Positions 9,130 to 16,389 of a stretch of DNA of 32,444 nt are shown here, one piece after another. The stretch lies in contig MFRN01000006.1 of the NCBI GenBank assembly GCA_001784585.1, positions 1,299-33,742 of the forward strand, written 5' to 3'. Each line of letters begins with the position of its first letter. The first letter of the stretch is position 1. The position numbers were made by a program, and so were the translations under genes. The stretch is from Candidatus Melainabacteria bacterium RIFCSPLOWO2_02_FULL_35_15. Its GTDB lineage: Bacteria; Cyanobacteriota; Vampirovibrionia; 2-02-FULL-35-15. Under the pieces are notes generated by a model that had not been told where the DNA came from, searched no databases, and worked only from the letters and a program-made list of their open reading frames with translations.

Positions 9130-9163
9130 ATTTAATCTAGTCAGACTAGTCTGTGGGTATAAT
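9130..9163 (+). promoter_or_regulatory. Promoter/operator of the toxin-antitoxin pair
   Basis: A perfect -10 TATAAT lies at 9158-9163, only 12 bases before the antitoxin ATG. Immediately upstream is a perfect palindrome AGACTAGTCT (9143-9152) within CTAGTCAGACTAGTC, well placed as an operator for antitoxin autorepression, which is usual in Phd/YefM systems. The -35 is poor. Confidence 0.55.
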
Positions 9164-9175
9164 GTGAATAAAACA

Positions 9176-9424
9176 ATGAGAACATGGCAATTACAAGATG
9201 CAAAAGCAAAGCTGAGTGAATTGGTAAAGCAAGTCATTAATTCTGGCCCACAGGGTATTTCTCTTAGAGGCATACTGGAAGTCATTTTAATTTCTAAAAC
9301 TGATTACGAAAAACTTACTAGAAAGAAGTCTAGTTTTATGGATTTTATGAGGAGCTCTCCACTGAAAGGATTAGAGTTAAATCTTGAAAGGAATAAATCA
9401 AAAAGTAGAGATATTGAGTTATGA
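9176..9424 (+). CDS. Phd/YefM-family antitoxin
   Basis: 82 residues from the ATG at 9176, starting MRTWQLQDAKAKLSELV, the classic Phd/YefM beginning. A GTG at 9164 would add four residues, but it abuts the -10 box, so ATG is preferred and the mRNA is nearly leaderless. The N-terminal half (DAKAKLSELV to ISKTDYEKL) is the DNA-binding and dimer domain. The C-terminal SFMDFMRSSPLKGLEL and the charged ending SRDIEL match the toxin-wrapping tail of antitoxins that partner FitB/VapC toxins. Its TGA overlaps the toxin ATG (ATGA), ensuring coupled translation. It neutralises the toxin and probably represses the operon. Confidence 0.9.
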   Translation: MRTWQLQDAKAKLSELVKQVINSGPQGISLRGILEVILISKTDYEKLTRKKSSFMDFMRSSPLKGLELNLERNKSKSRDIEL

Positions 9425-9831
9425 GTTATCTTCTTGACACAAATGTTATATCTGAAACTATAAAAAATAAGCCAAGTAAGAATTTGTATAAATGGTTAGA
9501 AAAGATTCCTGAAGAAAATTTATTTATTAGTGTTCTTACATTAGGAGAAATAAGAAGGGGCGTAGAATTATTAGATAATATAAAGAAAAAAAGTGCGTTA
9601 ATAGTGTGGTTAGAAAAAGATTTAAGAAATAGATTTGGGGATAGGATTTTAAAAATTGACAATATTATTGCTGACAGATGGGGATATTTATGTGCATATT
9701 CAGCTAAGACATTACCAGTGATTGACTCACTTATAGCTGCAACTGCACTTACATATAATTTAAAACTCGTCACAAGAAATACTAAAGACTTTTTACAGAT
9801 TCAAGATTTGGAATTAATTAACCCTTTTTAA
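9421..9831 (+). CDS. PIN-domain ribonuclease toxin (VapC/FitB-like)
   Basis: 136 residues covering one complete PIN domain. The acidic magnesium-binding residues are visible: Asp6 in LLDTNVISE, Glu in SVLTLGEIRRG, Asp in LPVIDSLIAATA and Asp in LVTRNTKDF. Toxins of this type cleave RNA (often tRNA) when the antitoxin is degraded. The SVLTLGEIRRGVELL and VIDSLIAATAL wording is closest to the FitB/VapC group that is paired with Phd/YefM-type antitoxins. It converges on mrdA with a 15-base gap and no evident terminator. Confidence 0.92.
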   Translation: MSYLLDTNVISETIKNKPSKNLYKWLEKIPEENLFISVLTLGEIRRGVELLDNIKKKSALIVWLEKDLRNRFGDRILKIDNIIADRWGYLCAYSAKTLPVIDSLIAATALTYNLKLVTRNTKDFLQIQDLELINPF

Positions 9832-9846
9832 GCAGCTTTCTTCAAA

Positions 9847-11601
9847 TCAATTAAAATATCCTTCAAGAATTTTTTTAACTATCGGCGCAGCCACTGTTCC
9901 CCCATGTCCAGCTTTTTCAGTTATTACTATTACAACCACTTCTGGCTTGTCTGCCGGTGCATAAGCTGCAAACCAACCGTGTGTTTTTCCTGTGCCGGGT
10001 ACTTCAGCTGAGCCTGTTTTTCCGGCTACTTTGATATTTTCTAATTTTGCTGCCTGCCCTGTTCCGGTTTCTATGCACATTTCAAGCCCTCTTTTTACTA
10101 CTTTTAATAAGTTCTGATCTATTTGAAACGTTTCTGATGCATGAAGATTTTTTTTGTGATTGTGGATTTTCTTAACTAACTGAAGTCTTGGTATTTTCGA
10201 TCCTGTAGCAATTCCACTGTACATTCTTGCAGCCTGTGTAGGTGTAACCAGTAAAAAACTTTGCCCGATTGCATAGTGCAGTGTATTTCCCGGATACCAC
10301 GATTCATGTAAGTTTTCTTTTTTCCATTTTTCATCCGGCACTATCCCTTTTTCTTCACCTAAAATTTCAATTCCTGTATTTCTTCCAGCACCAAGTTTTG
10401 TGCCCCATTTTTTAATTTGATCAGGTGTAAGCCTCCTGCCAATTTGGTAAAAAGCAGTATCGCGTGACCAGGCAAGAGACTCTTCCAGAGAATAAATTCC
10501 TTCTTTTGATGTCCAGTCTCCAAACCTTGTCATGCCTAAATAAAATGCTTCATTTACATGAAATCTTTCATTTGGTTTTACTGCCATTGCATCAAGTGCA
10601 GTAATTAATGTAACTGGTTTCCATATGCTTCCTGGTACGTATCCTAAGATTGCACGGTTTAAAAGCGCCCTTTGTGAAAGTAAGTTTCTCCAGGTGCTGA
10701 TCGGTAAAAGCCTTGTAAAAACATTTGGATCAAATGCAGGATAGCTGGCAAGCGCTAAAACTTCACCAGTATTTGGATTTACTACAACAGCTGCAGAGTT
10801 TGTACCAGTGCTTTTTAATGCTTCTTCAGTAGCCCTTTGTAACTTTACATCAAGTGTTAAATAAATATTTTTTCCAGGTACCGGTTCAATATGAATAAGG
10901 GCATGTTTATAACCTGGATCAATTGGTTTTCCCAGTCTGTCTACTTCTACAATTGTCTTTCCATCTTTTCCGCGTAAAATATCATCAAATAAATTTTCAA
11001 TTCCATATTTTCCTACAAGATCTCCTAATTTTCTATCTGGTCTTTTTGCCAGTTCATGTTTGTTTATCTGTGAAATGTATCCAATTACATGTGCTGCTAA
11101 AGAGCCATAAGGATAATAACGGACTGGCTCTTGCTGAATACTTATGCCTGGTAAAAGATGTTGTTTCTCTACTATTTGAATGGTTTCCTGAATACTTATA
11201 TTGCTCTGTAATCTGACTGGAAGTGGTGCATTTTCCGGAAGTCTAAGTAATGTTTTTTTTAATTTAGTGTTATTTGTTTTTAAGATCTTTATAAGATTAG
11301 TATAAACTTTAAGTTTTTCTTTTAGTGTTTTTAATTTGTCTGGATAAACTATTGCTGAAATTGATTGTTTATTTGTGGCGAGTATTGTTCCGTTTCTATC
11401 AAAGATAATCCCTCTTGGAGCTACCAGAATTGAGATTCTGGAGGTGGAATATTGTGCTCTCTGGATAATACTTTTATAATTAAAAATTTGAAGATAAAAT
11501 AAGCGAAAAATTAGTATAGAGATAAAGAAAAAAGTTATTCCTAAAAGAACTTTAACCTTAAAATTCTTGTTTCGTGATTCTTCTATTGGGTTTACTTCCA
11601 T
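9847..11601 (-). CDS. mrdA: Penicillin-binding protein 2 (elongation transpeptidase)
   Basis: 584 residues. It cross-links peptidoglycan during cell elongation as partner of RodA. One membrane anchor lies at about 17-40, followed by the PBP dimerisation domain with RGIIFDRNGTILA (63-75) and the transpeptidase domain. Active-site motifs are the nucleophile Ser325-x-x-Lys328 (GSIWKP), Ser379-Arg-Asp381 and Lys-Thr-Gly 528-530. The Ser-x-Asp second motif is characteristic of PBP2 rather than FtsI-type PBPs, which have Ser-x-Asn. No rodA or mreBCD is adjacent. No Shine-Dalgarno precedes the ATG; a TTGCGG-17-TATTAA pair on the minus strand would start transcription close to the ATG. Confidence 0.94.
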   Translation of the reverse strand: MEVNPIEESRNKNFKVKVLLGITFFFISILIFRLFYLQIFNYKSIIQRAQYSTSRISILVAPRGIIFDRNGTILATNKQSISAIVYPDKLKTLKEKLKVYTNLIKILKTNNTKLKKTLLRLPENAPLPVRLQSNISIQETIQIVEKQHLLPGISIQQEPVRYYPYGSLAAHVIGYISQINKHELAKRPDRKLGDLVGKYGIENLFDDILRGKDGKTIVEVDRLGKPIDPGYKHALIHIEPVPGKNIYLTLDVKLQRATEEALKSTGTNSAAVVVNPNTGEVLALASYPAFDPNVFTRLLPISTWRNLLSQRALLNRAILGYVPGSIWKPVTLITALDAMAVKPNERFHVNEAFYLGMTRFGDWTSKEGIYSLEESLAWSRDTAFYQIGRRLTPDQIKKWGTKLGAGRNTGIEILGEEKGIVPDEKWKKENLHESWYPGNTLHYAIGQSFLLVTPTQAARMYSGIATGSKIPRLQLVKKIHNHKKNLHASETFQIDQNLLKVVKRGLEMCIETGTGQAAKLENIKVAGKTGSAEVPGTGKTHGWFAAYAPADKPEVVVIVITEKAGHGGTVAAPIVKKILEGYFN

Positions 11602-11918
11602 ATTTTGTTAATAGATATTGATTTTTCCTACCGCAACACAATTTTCTAATAAAATTGTGTCGCTTTGCAAAGATTTCAGATATGTCCCTTATAACATCCT
11701 ACAGATTTTACCGAATGAATCGGATAAAATCTTACCTTAAATAAGTTGTTTGCTTGGGAACGTTATATCAGCCAGACAGTGATAGACATAGATTACACCT
11801 AATAAGTAAGACATTATGATTTTTCAAGCATTTGAAATTTTATGAAATAATATTTAGTAAGTGCAAAATGGTTTTGCACAAATTAAAAACATAAAAATTA
11901 ACAAAGGAGTTAAGAATT
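11602..11918. other. Divergent mrdA/gdhA intergenic region with three dyads
   Basis: No gene is seen. ACACAATTTT/AAAATTGTGT (11636-11645/11651-11660) is a perfect 10-bp stem with a 5-base loop. AGATTTTACCGA (11703-11714) pairs with TCGGATAAAATCT (11720-11732) with one extra base. GTGCAAAA-TGG-TTTTGCAC (11861-11879) is a perfect 8-bp dyad in front of gdhA. The region must hold both promoters; no high-quality -35/-10 pair stands out for gdhA (TTGAAA at 11832-11837 with AT-rich sequence downstream is possible). Confidence 0.6.
11861..11879 (+). promoter_or_regulatory. Perfect dyad upstream of gdhA
   Basis: Two 8-base arms GTGCAAAA and TTTTGCAC flank TGG, 39 bases before the gdhA ATG. The symmetry and position fit a repressor or activator operator, or a hairpin in the 5' leader. 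It does not match the NtcA consensus GTA-N8-TAC. The gdhA ribosome binding site AAAGGAG (11904-11910) lies between it and the ATG. Confidence 0.45.
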
Positions 11919-13202
11919 ATGCAAACAATGAGTTTACCAATACCAAAAATTGAAGGTCCGGTTTGTTTGGATGCAGAGAGTTGTTTTATGCTTTCTGTCG
12001 CACAAAAGGTGAGTTTAATAGATGAAAATCTATTAAAAGTTTTAAATAGTTTTAGAAGAGAAATTTGTATGGAAATTCCGTTAAGAAAAGATGACGGAAA
12101 ATTAATTACTGTAAGGGCTTACAGAGTCCAGCATAACAATGCCAGGGGACCTTACAAAGGTGGTTTTAGAATACATCAAAGAGTAGATCTTGATGAAGTA
12201 AGAATGCTTGCAAATTTAATGACCTGGAAAACTGCTGTAGTAAATGTACCATTTGGTGGTGCAAAAGGTGGTATTGCAATTGATCCGAGTACACTTACTA
12301 AGACAGAATTAGAAAGACTGGTGAGAGCTTATACGTATAATCTGGCAGATAATGTCGGTCCGCATACTGATATTCCTGCTCCTGATGTAAACACCGGTGC
12401 TCAGACTATGGGCTGGTTCTATGATGAATATGCAAAGTCTCATACTATTGATGCACTTGGTGTAGTTACTGGGAAGCCGCTTGCATTAGGTGGTTCAGAA
12501 GGAAGAGAAGAAGCTACAGGTCGTGGTGTAATGTATACCCTTCGTGAAATCGCGAAAGACCTCAAAATGGATCTATCAAAGGCAAGAACTTTAATTGAGG
12601 GATTTGGAAATGTAGGTTACTGGGCAGCAAAATTAATTAAAGATGAGCTGAACGGTAAGATTGTAGGTGTGTCTACTTCAAAAGGTGGTATCTATAATCC
12701 AAACGGAATTGATGTAGATGCAGCACATGCTTATTATTCTAAGAATCGCACCTTGAAAGGCTTCCCAAATGTAGATTTCATGACGTGTGATGAGTTTTTA
12801 ATAGCTGACTGTGATGTACTTATTCCATCGGCTCTTGAAGGTTCTATAGATAAAAGAGTTGCCAATAATACAAAAGCACAGGTAATTCTTGAAGGTGCTA
12901 ACGGTCCGATAACTGCTGAAGCCAATGAAATCCTGATAGGCAAACAAAGAGTAGTTGCTCCGGGAATTTTAGCTAATGCAGGCGGAGTCATAGTTTCCTA
13001 CTTTGAATGGGTTCAAAACTTACAACAGTTTTACTGGACTCGTGATGAAGTAAATAAGAAACTTGAAAGAATAATTGTTCCTGCTTATGAAAAAGTTAGA
13101 GATCTCTCACGTAAAAATAAGATTTCTCTAAGGCAGGCAGCATACACAATAGGCATGGAAAGAGTTGCTCAGGCTTGTGTTTTAAGAGGGACCGGGTTTT
13201 AA
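11919..13202 (+). CDS. gdhA: Glutamate dehydrogenase (Glu/Leu/Phe/Val family)
   Basis: 427 residues, the hexameric ~420-residue class. It interconverts glutamate and 2-oxoglutarate plus ammonia. The substrate lysines are Lys80 (GPYKGGFR), Lys104 (MTWKTA) and catalytic Lys116 (PFGGAKGG); the conserved Asp lies in DIPAPDVNTG; the dinucleotide-binding loop GFGNVG is at 228-233. The strong ribosome binding site AAAGGAG is at 11904-11910. With the hut operon 3 kb upstream, catabolic use of histidine-derived glutamate is plausible. Coenzyme preference cannot be settled by eye. Leucine dehydrogenase is unlikely given length and motifs. Confidence 0.94.
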   Translation: MQTMSLPIPKIEGPVCLDAESCFMLSVAQKVSLIDENLLKVLNSFRREICMEIPLRKDDGKLITVRAYRVQHNNARGPYKGGFRIHQRVDLDEVRMLANLMTWKTAVVNVPFGGAKGGIAIDPSTLTKTELERLVRAYTYNLADNVGPHTDIPAPDVNTGAQTMGWFYDEYAKSHTIDALGVVTGKPLALGGSEGREEATGRGVMYTLREIAKDLKMDLSKARTLIEGFGNVGYWAAKLIKDELNGKIVGVSTSKGGIYNPNGIDVDAAHAYYSKNRTLKGFPNVDFMTCDEFLIADCDVLIPSALEGSIDKRVANNTKAQVILEGANGPITAEANEILIGKQRVVAPGILANAGGVIVSYFEWVQNLQQFYWTRDEVNKKLERIIVPAYEKVRDLSRKNKISLRQAAYTIGMERVAQACVLRGTGF

Positions 13203-13210
13203 CCATAACT

Positions 13211-13238
13211 ATAGGGACGCAGCATGCTGCGTCCCTAT
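13211..13238. terminator. Perfect 28-base palindrome between gdhA and gatB
   Basis: Arms ATAGGGACGCAGCA and TGCTGCGTCCCTAT are perfect complements. TTTTATATAT follows on the plus strand, making this a credible intrinsic terminator for gdhA. The right arm also contains the TAG stop of gatB (13235-13237, minus), so the repeat has become part of the gene end. It belongs to the same family as 14732-14759 and others in this window. Confidence 0.8.
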
Positions 13239-14713
13239 TTTATATATTCATCAATTAGTTTATTTACCACAGCAGGACTGGCTTTGCCACCGGATTTTTT
13301 CATAATTTGCCCGACAAAAAATCCTTTTACTTTATCTTTTCCTTCTTTGAGTTGTTTTAACTGTTCAGGATTTGTTTCCAGGGCTTCTTTTACAAGTGAT
13401 TTTATTTCACCTTCATCTGTAATCTGAGCCAGACCTTTTTCTTTGATTATTTCTTCAGAATTGGTTCCTTTACTTAACAGCTCTTCAAGTATCTCTGCTT
13501 TTGCAATGTTATCGTTTATAATTCCTTTTTCAATAAAACCTAGGAGATCTGCAAGCTGTACTGGTGTCATGCAGCAATTAATAATATCTGTTTTATGTTC
13601 TTTTAGATGTGCTGTAACTGGTCCTATGAGCCAGTTTGCAGCCTTTTTAGGATTAGCACCCAGCCGTACTACTGCTTCATAGTATTCAGCCATATTCCTG
13701 TCATCAGTTAAAACCTTTGTATCATCAATACTTAAACTGTAATCTTTTGGATATCTTATTTTCTTATCGTGAGGGAGTTCCGGAATGGTTTCTTTTATTT
13801 CATTGATCCATGATTGTGAAATTTCAAGTGGTACTAAATCCGGTTCCGGGAAATATCTGTAATCATGAGCTTCTTCTTTACTTCTCATAGATATAGTTTT
13901 TCCGCTGGTTTCTTCAAAAAGTCTTGTCTCCTGAATGATTTTCCCGCCGCTGTCTAATATTTCAGATTGTCTTTCTGTTTCTGTCTCTATAGCTCTTGCC
14001 AGAGATTTAAAACTGTTTACATTTTTTATTTCGCATCTTGTTCCAAATGTTTTACTTCCAACAGGCATTAAACTTACATTTACATCACAACGCATAGAAC
14101 CTTCTTCAAGATTGCCATCGCAAACCTCCAGGTAACGAAGTATGCTTCGCAGGGTTTGTGCATAGTCTTTGGCTTCTTCCGCAGATCTCAGATCAGGCTT
14201 GCTTACTATTTCCAAAAGTGGTGTACCTGTGCGATTATAATCTACCAGGCTGTAATCTGATCCATGAAGCCTGTCAGAGCCGGCATGAACAAGCTTTCCT
14301 GCATCTTCTTCCATATGAATTCTTTCAATACCGATAACTTTTCCATTTACTTCAAGCTGTCCGCTTGTACAAATGGGCTGGTCATACTGGGATATCTGAT
14401 AATTTTTTGGAAGATCAGGGTAAAAATATTGCTTTCTGTCAAACTTACAGTGTTTGGAGATCTTACAACCCAGTGCTAATCCTGTTTTTACAGCGTATGC
14501 AACTACCTGTTTATTTAACACAGGGAGGACTCCTGGCATACCCAGACAAACAGGGCAGACATTTGTATTTGGATCAGCACCAAAGTCAACAGGACAGCCG
14601 CAAAAGATTTTGGTTTTTGTTTTTAACTGAGCATGGACTTCAAGACCAATTACAACTTCATATTTAGTTTTCGATTGTGTTGTATTTAGCACAATTACAT
14701 TTATAGCATACAT
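13235..14713 (-). CDS. gatB: Asp-tRNA(Asn)/Glu-tRNA(Gln) amidotransferase subunit B
   Basis: 492 residues from ATG 14713; an upstream in-frame ATG at 14746 would add 11 residues (MVRPYTDYQPI) that come from a palindromic repeat, so the internal start is preferred. GatB binds mischarged tRNA and phosphorylates the aspartyl or glutamyl group, which is then amidated using ammonia from GatA. YEVVIGLEVHAQL, the Cys cluster CGCPVDFG...NVCPVCLGMPG, and RKQYFYPDLPKNYQISQYD are diagnostic. The C terminus is a YqeY-like tRNA-binding region. gatA and gatC are not nearby. Its stop codon lies within the palindrome shared with the gdhA terminator. Confidence 0.95.
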   Translation of the reverse strand: MYAINVIVLNTTQSKTKYEVVIGLEVHAQLKTKTKIFCGCPVDFGADPNTNVCPVCLGMPGVLPVLNKQVVAYAVKTGLALGCKISKHCKFDRKQYFYPDLPKNYQISQYDQPICTSGQLEVNGKVIGIERIHMEEDAGKLVHAGSDRLHGSDYSLVDYNRTGTPLLEIVSKPDLRSAEEAKDYAQTLRSILRYLEVCDGNLEEGSMRCDVNVSLMPVGSKTFGTRCEIKNVNSFKSLARAIETETERQSEILDSGGKIIQETRLFEETSGKTISMRSKEEAHDYRYFPEPDLVPLEISQSWINEIKETIPELPHDKKIRYPKDYSLSIDDTKVLTDDRNMAEYYEAVVRLGANPKKAANWLIGPVTAHLKEHKTDIINCCMTPVQLADLLGFIEKGIINDNIAKAEILEELLSKGTNSEEIIKEKGLAQITDEGEIKSLVKEALETNPEQLKQLKEGKDKVKGFFVGQIMKKSGGKASPAVVNKLIDEYIK

Positions 14714-14731
14714 TATTGGTTGATAATCGGT

Positions 14732-14759
14732 GTAGGGGCGTACCATGATACGCCCCTAC
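14732..14759. repeat. 28-base palindrome at gatB/trpA
   Basis: Arms GTAGGGGCGTACCA and TGATACGCCCCTAC are complementary with one wobble. The repeat separates the divergent gatB and trpA and supplies a spurious upstream ATG for gatB. Followed on the plus strand by GTTTTATAATT, it doubles as the sequence just before the trpA -10 box. Confidence 0.8.
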
Positions 14760-14763
14760 GTTT

Positions 14764-14769
14764 TATAAT
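14764..14769 (+). promoter_or_regulatory. -10 box of trpA, probable leaderless start
   Basis: TATAAT lies 9 bases before the trpA ATG with no Shine-Dalgarno between. The -35 position falls in the palindrome and matches poorly. Initiation would be within about 3 bases of the ATG. Confidence 0.45.
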
Positions 14770-14778
14770 TATTATCCC

Positions 14779-15549
14779 ATGAATAAAAACCCTCTTCTAA
14801 TCCCCTATATAACAGCAGGTTTCCCCGCTAAAAAATTATTTTTACCGATCCTAAAAACACTGTCTGAAAATAGTGCAGATTTTATAGAGGTAGGCATGCC
14901 ACATTCAGATCCATTAGCAGATGGACATGTAATTCAACACTCATCAAAAGTAGCATTAGAAAATGGTGTTACATTGAAATGGATCATAGATACAAGTCGT
15001 GACTTGCACCTGCGAGAAATAAAACCATTAATTTTATTTTCATATTTAAATCCAGTACTACAATATGGATTTGAAAAATTATTAAAGGATTTACCTAAAC
15101 CTTTATTTTATGGATTGATCATTCCTGACTTGCCTCTGGAAGAGGCAGAAAAATATTTACCGTTATTCAAGAAACATAAATTACATTTAATTCCCTTGGT
15201 AGCACCGACTACAAATAAGGAAAAAATTAAAAAGATTGTAAGGGCGTATTGTAATATATCCCTATCAGACGGCTTTATTTACCTGGTCTCTGCAATTGGT
15301 GTAACCGGAGCAAGACAATATTTTTCCAAAGATTTAAAAAATAAAATTAAAGAAATAAAATCTTATACTACAAAGCCTGTAGTAGTAGGTTTTGGTATAA
15401 GTAATTTAAAACAGGCAAAAGAAGTTATTTCTTATGGGGCTGACGGAATTGTGATAGGAAGTGCTTTAATAAAGATTTTAATGGAAACCAAGAATAATAA
15501 AGCTATTCTAAAACTAAAGAAATTTATCAGAAGTTTTAAAAATAAATAA
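14779..15549 (+). CDS. trpA: Tryptophan synthase alpha subunit
   Basis: 256 residues, slightly short of the usual ~265. TrpA cleaves indole-3-glycerol phosphate to indole and glyceraldehyde 3-phosphate and channels indole to TrpB. The general acid/base residues are present: Glu37 in FIEVGMPHSDPLADG and Asp48 in the same motif (Glu49 and Asp60 in E. coli). GLIIPDLPLEE, YLVSAIGVTGAR and VGFGISN with GADGIVIGSA are phosphate-site signatures. No trpB or other trp gene lies next to it, which is unusual. It converges on murI with a 3-base gap and is very lysine- and AT-rich. Confidence 0.93.
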   Translation: MNKNPLLIPYITAGFPAKKLFLPILKTLSENSADFIEVGMPHSDPLADGHVIQHSSKVALENGVTLKWIIDTSRDLHLREIKPLILFSYLNPVLQYGFEKLLKDLPKPLFYGLIIPDLPLEEAEKYLPLFKKHKLHLIPLVAPTTNKEKIKKIVRAYCNISLSDGFIYLVSAIGVTGARQYFSKDLKNKIKEIKSYTTKPVVVGFGISNLKQAKEVISYGADGIVIGSALIKILMETKNNKAILKLKKFIRSFKNK

Positions 15550-15552
15550 TGC

Positions 15553-16389
15553 TTAAACTGAAACCATAGTTAAACTAGCTGAATTAACCTTGAGATTTTC
15601 CCGAAGATATAATTTTGCAAATCTTTCCAGTTTTTCTTTTTGTGCAGTTGCGTACAGTGAGATTTGTCGTTGATTAGGCATTGTGGCAGGGATGCAGTTA
15701 ACTGCGTCTCTGCGCGGAGGTAAACATTTTTTTAAATCGTTTATCAATGCATCTGCCGGATCAATTAATTCCAGGTCAGTTAATTTCTCAAGATCTTCTA
15801 AAATTAACGGATAATGAGTACATCCCAGTATAAGTGCATTTGAATCCCTGGAGGTTTGATTTAAATATTCATGTATAATCTTATTTCTTTCTTCCAGAGT
15901 AAAATTTAACCCTTCGATCATTGGAACCAACTTCTGGCATGTGATCTCCTCTATCTTCAGATCCGGATTGATTTCTTCTATCATTTTTTTATAAGCATTG
16001 TTTTCAACTACAAATTTTGTTGCCCAGACTGAAATTTTTTTGTGATTTATTCCTGAGACTTCCCTTGCGCAGCTTTCTATCATTCCATAAATTGGAACAT
16101 CTAGCTGGTGGCTGATGGCTGACAGCTCATGGCTTAGAAGAGCAGAGCTTGTATTGCATGCCATAATAATAGCTTTTGGTTCAAACTTAATTAACCATTC
16201 AAAAATCTCATTTACAATTTTTTTGATTTCACTTTTTGTCTTATCTCCAAAGGGTACCCTTTCAAGATCAGCTAAATAAATATAGTTTTCATCCGGAAAT
16301 TTATTAATAAGTTTTTTTAAAACGGTTAAACCGCCAATGCCGGAATCAAACAGGCATATAGGCTTATTTTGGTTTCTACTGTTTTGCAT
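15553..16389 (-). CDS. murI: Glutamate racemase
   Basis: 278 residues. It makes D-glutamate for peptidoglycan. Catalytic cysteines are Cys78 (MACNTSSA) and Cys190 (ILGCTHYP), with Asp15 in LFDSGIGGLTVLKK and the THYPLI segment following Cys190. Two repeat-derived insertions are visible. Residues ~85-97 (SHELSAISHQLDV) come from a heptamer array at 16102-16136. Residues 226-235 (RRDAVNCIPA) come from a palindrome at 15686-15713, placed before the conserved C-terminal ISLYATAQKEKLERFA segment. Both lie outside catalytic motifs. The start overlaps the amidase stop by 14 bases, so the two are co-transcribed; amidase-murI adjacency also occurs in cyanobacteria as I recall. Confidence 0.95.
   Translation of the reverse strand: MQNSRNQNKPICLFDSGIGGLTVLKKLINKFPDENYIYLADLERVPFGDKTKSEIKKIVNEIFEWLIKFEPKAIIMACNTSSALLSHELSAISHQLDVPIYGMIESCAREVSGINHKKISVWATKFVVENNAYKKMIEEINPDLKIEEITCQKLVPMIEGLNFTLEERNKIIHEYLNQTSRDSNALILGCTHYPLILEDLEKLTDLELIDPADALINDLKKCLPPRRDAVNCIPATMPNQRQISLYATAQKEKLERFAKLYLRENLKVNSASLTMVSV
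15686..15713. repeat. Palindrome inserted in frame within murI
   Basis: Arms GCAGGGATGCAGTT and AACTGCGTCTCTGC pair with two wobbles over 28 bases. The core resembles the GCAGCATGCTGC copy at 13211-13238 and cyanobacterial-type GTAGAGACGC repeats. It is translated as residues 226-235 of MurI without breaking the frame. Confidence 0.7.
16102..16136. repeat. Five tandem heptamers inside murI
   Basis: TAGCTGG, TGGCTGA, TGGCTGA, CAGCTCA and TGGCTTA follow one another with a 7-base period. The 35-base array encodes an in-frame stretch of MurI between the CNTSSA motif and the VPIYG strand, about three residues longer than the usual spacing. Confidence 0.7.

Noticed and set aside
10923-11216. Opposite-strand open frames within mrdA, pnp, gatB and others
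   Set aside because: They are shadows of well-supported genes with no RBS or recognisable protein features.
14714-14746. Upstream ATG as the start of gatB
   Set aside because: The extra residues are encoded by the palindromic repeat and its flank, and GatB homology begins well after the internal Met.
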